A stretch of DNA of 6,597 nucleotides from Actinomycetota bacterium. Lineage in GTDB: Bacteria; Actinomycetota; Thermoleophilia; UBA2241. The number at the start of each line of letters is the position of its first letter. Position 1 is the stretch's first letter. Positions 6,079 through 6,597 of this stretch are shown here, piece by piece. The stretch spans positions 1-6,597 of the forward strand of contig JAAYBE010000061.1 in assembly GCA_012719015.1 (NCBI GenBank), given 5' to 3'. The position numbers and the translations under genes are program-made. The notes beneath the pieces were generated by a model. The model had not been told where the DNA came from. It was given only the letters and a program-made list of their open reading frames with translations, and searched no databases.

Positions 6079-6558
6079 GTGGACACCACCAAGAAGACCA
6101 TCATCCTGTTCAGCGGCGACTTCGACCGCGTCATGGCGGCGCTGATCATCGCCAACGGCGCCGCGGCCATGGGCGACGACGTCACGATCTTCTGCACGTT
6201 CTGGGGCCTCAACATCCTGCGCAAGCCCGAGAAGGTCCAGTCGAACGGGAAGAGCACGCTCCAGAAGATGTTCGGCGGCATGATGCCGAAGGGCACCCGG
6301 AAGCTGGGCCTGTCGAAGATGAACATGGCCGGCATCGGCGCCCCGATGATGCGCAAGGCCTGCAAGGCCGCCGGCGGCATGTCGCTGGAGGAGCTCTTCG
6401 CCTCGGCCCGCGAGAACGACGTCAAGTTCGTCGCCTGTACGCTCAGCATGGACATCCTCGGCTTCACCAAGGAGGAGATGATCGACGGCCTCGACTACGC
6501 CGGAGTCGCCGCCTACCTCGGCGAGGCGGACGAGGCCAACGTCAACCTGTTCATCTGA
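6079..6558 (+). CDS. dsrE2: DsrE2-type DsrE/F family sulfur carrier-like protein
   Basis: 159 residues from GTG 6079. It matches the DsrE2 (COG2210-type) pattern throughout: a first strand KKTIILFSGDFDRVMAALI; FCTFWGLNILRK (38-49); MFGGMMPKGTRKLGLSKMNM (64-83); VACTLSMDILGFTKEEMIDG (118-137); and the C-terminal AAYLGEADEANVNLFI. Cysteines are 39, 95 and 120; C120, after the strand KFVA, is at the position expected for the family's conserved, persulfide-bearing cysteine. The length is complete for a stand-alone domain. By family knowledge DsrE2 proteins occur with TusA, rhodanese and Hdr-like genes in sulfur metabolism and are thought to carry or transfer sulfane sulfur. Here the gene follows hdrB on the same strand after 46 bp with no obvious terminator, so cotranscription is likely. 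Inference: it delivers a persulfide to, or receives one from, the Hdr complex. No TusA or rhodanese is visible. The family is clear; the function is indirect. Confidence 0.92.
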   Translation: MDTTKKTIILFSGDFDRVMAALIIANGAAAMGDDVTIFCTFWGLNILRKPEKVQSNGKSTLQKMFGGMMPKGTRKLGLSKMNMAGIGAPMMRKACKAAGGMSLEELFASARENDVKFVACTLSMDILGFTKEEMIDGLDYAGVAAYLGEADEANVNLFI

Positions 6559-6559
6559 G

Positions 6560-6585
6560 CGGCTCCGGAGGTCCGGCGGGAGCCG
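6560..6585 (+). terminator. Possible hairpin just after the dsrE2-like gene
   Basis: CGGCTCC (6560-6566) and GGAGCCG (6579-6585) form a perfect 7 bp stem with a 12-base loop, starting two bases after the stop codon. An alternative smaller hairpin, CCGG-AGGT-CCGG, uses the loop region. No T-run follows before the window ends, so it could be a weak terminator, an mRNA end-stabilising stem or chance in GC-rich DNA. The loop's GGAGG could also be the ribosome binding site of a gene beyond the window. Confidence 0.25.
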
Positions 6586-6597
6586 GAAGCCGGCCGA

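Noticed and set aside
4884..6470. 528-codon minus-strand open frame opposite hdrC, hdrB and dsrE2
   Set aside because: It spans three well-supported + strand genes, has no recognisable domain and shows the same biased composition as the other shadows.

Overview
This is a 6.6 kb, very GC-rich window, tightly packed on the + strand, with strong G/C preference at third codon positions. Base composition and codon use suggest a high-GC bacterium, most simply an Actinomycetota member, but nothing in the window fixes the taxon; a high-GC Desulfobacterota or Chloroflexota origin is also possible. No RNA gene, mobile element, CRISPR array or long non-coding stretch is visible.

Layout: a 5'-truncated gene for an HdrA flavoprotein with a whole GltD/NfnB-like NAD(P)H oxidoreductase module inside it (1-2724); a second, differently built HdrA (2721-4460); a 96-residue winged-helix protein (4457-4747); a short HdrC with two [4Fe-4S] motifs (4744-5058); an HdrB/DsrK-like CCG protein whose N-terminal CCG half has no cysteines (5061-6032); and, after a 46 bp gap, a DsrE2-type sulfur-carrier-like protein started by GTG (6079-6558). 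The first three junctions are 4 bp ATGA stop/start overlaps; HdrC/HdrB is an ATGA or TGACGATG junction. Everything reads as one operon, with DsrE2 possibly translated at its own rate.

Inferred working model: the GltD-like module takes hydride from a pyridine nucleotide (probably NADH, because the usual NADPH-type arginine pair is replaced). Electrons reach the HdrA flavin in the same polypeptide, where bifurcation or confurcation with ferredoxin is possible. They then pass through HdrA2 and HdrC to the single CCG-bound iron-sulfur site of the HdrB-like subunit. DsrE2 points to a protein- or thiol-bound persulfide, trisulfide or disulfide as substrate, but the substrate cannot be read from the sequence. 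No hydrogenase, formate dehydrogenase, MvhD or FlxABCD gene lies in the window; the fused GltD module would take the place of such electron-input partners.

The most notable points are the exact placement of the GltD insertion between the two cluster motifs of HdrA's ferredoxin insert, the loss of the first CCG site in HdrB, the complementary domain content of the two HdrAs, and a DNA-binding-like protein with an unusually hydrophobic recognition helix inside the operon.
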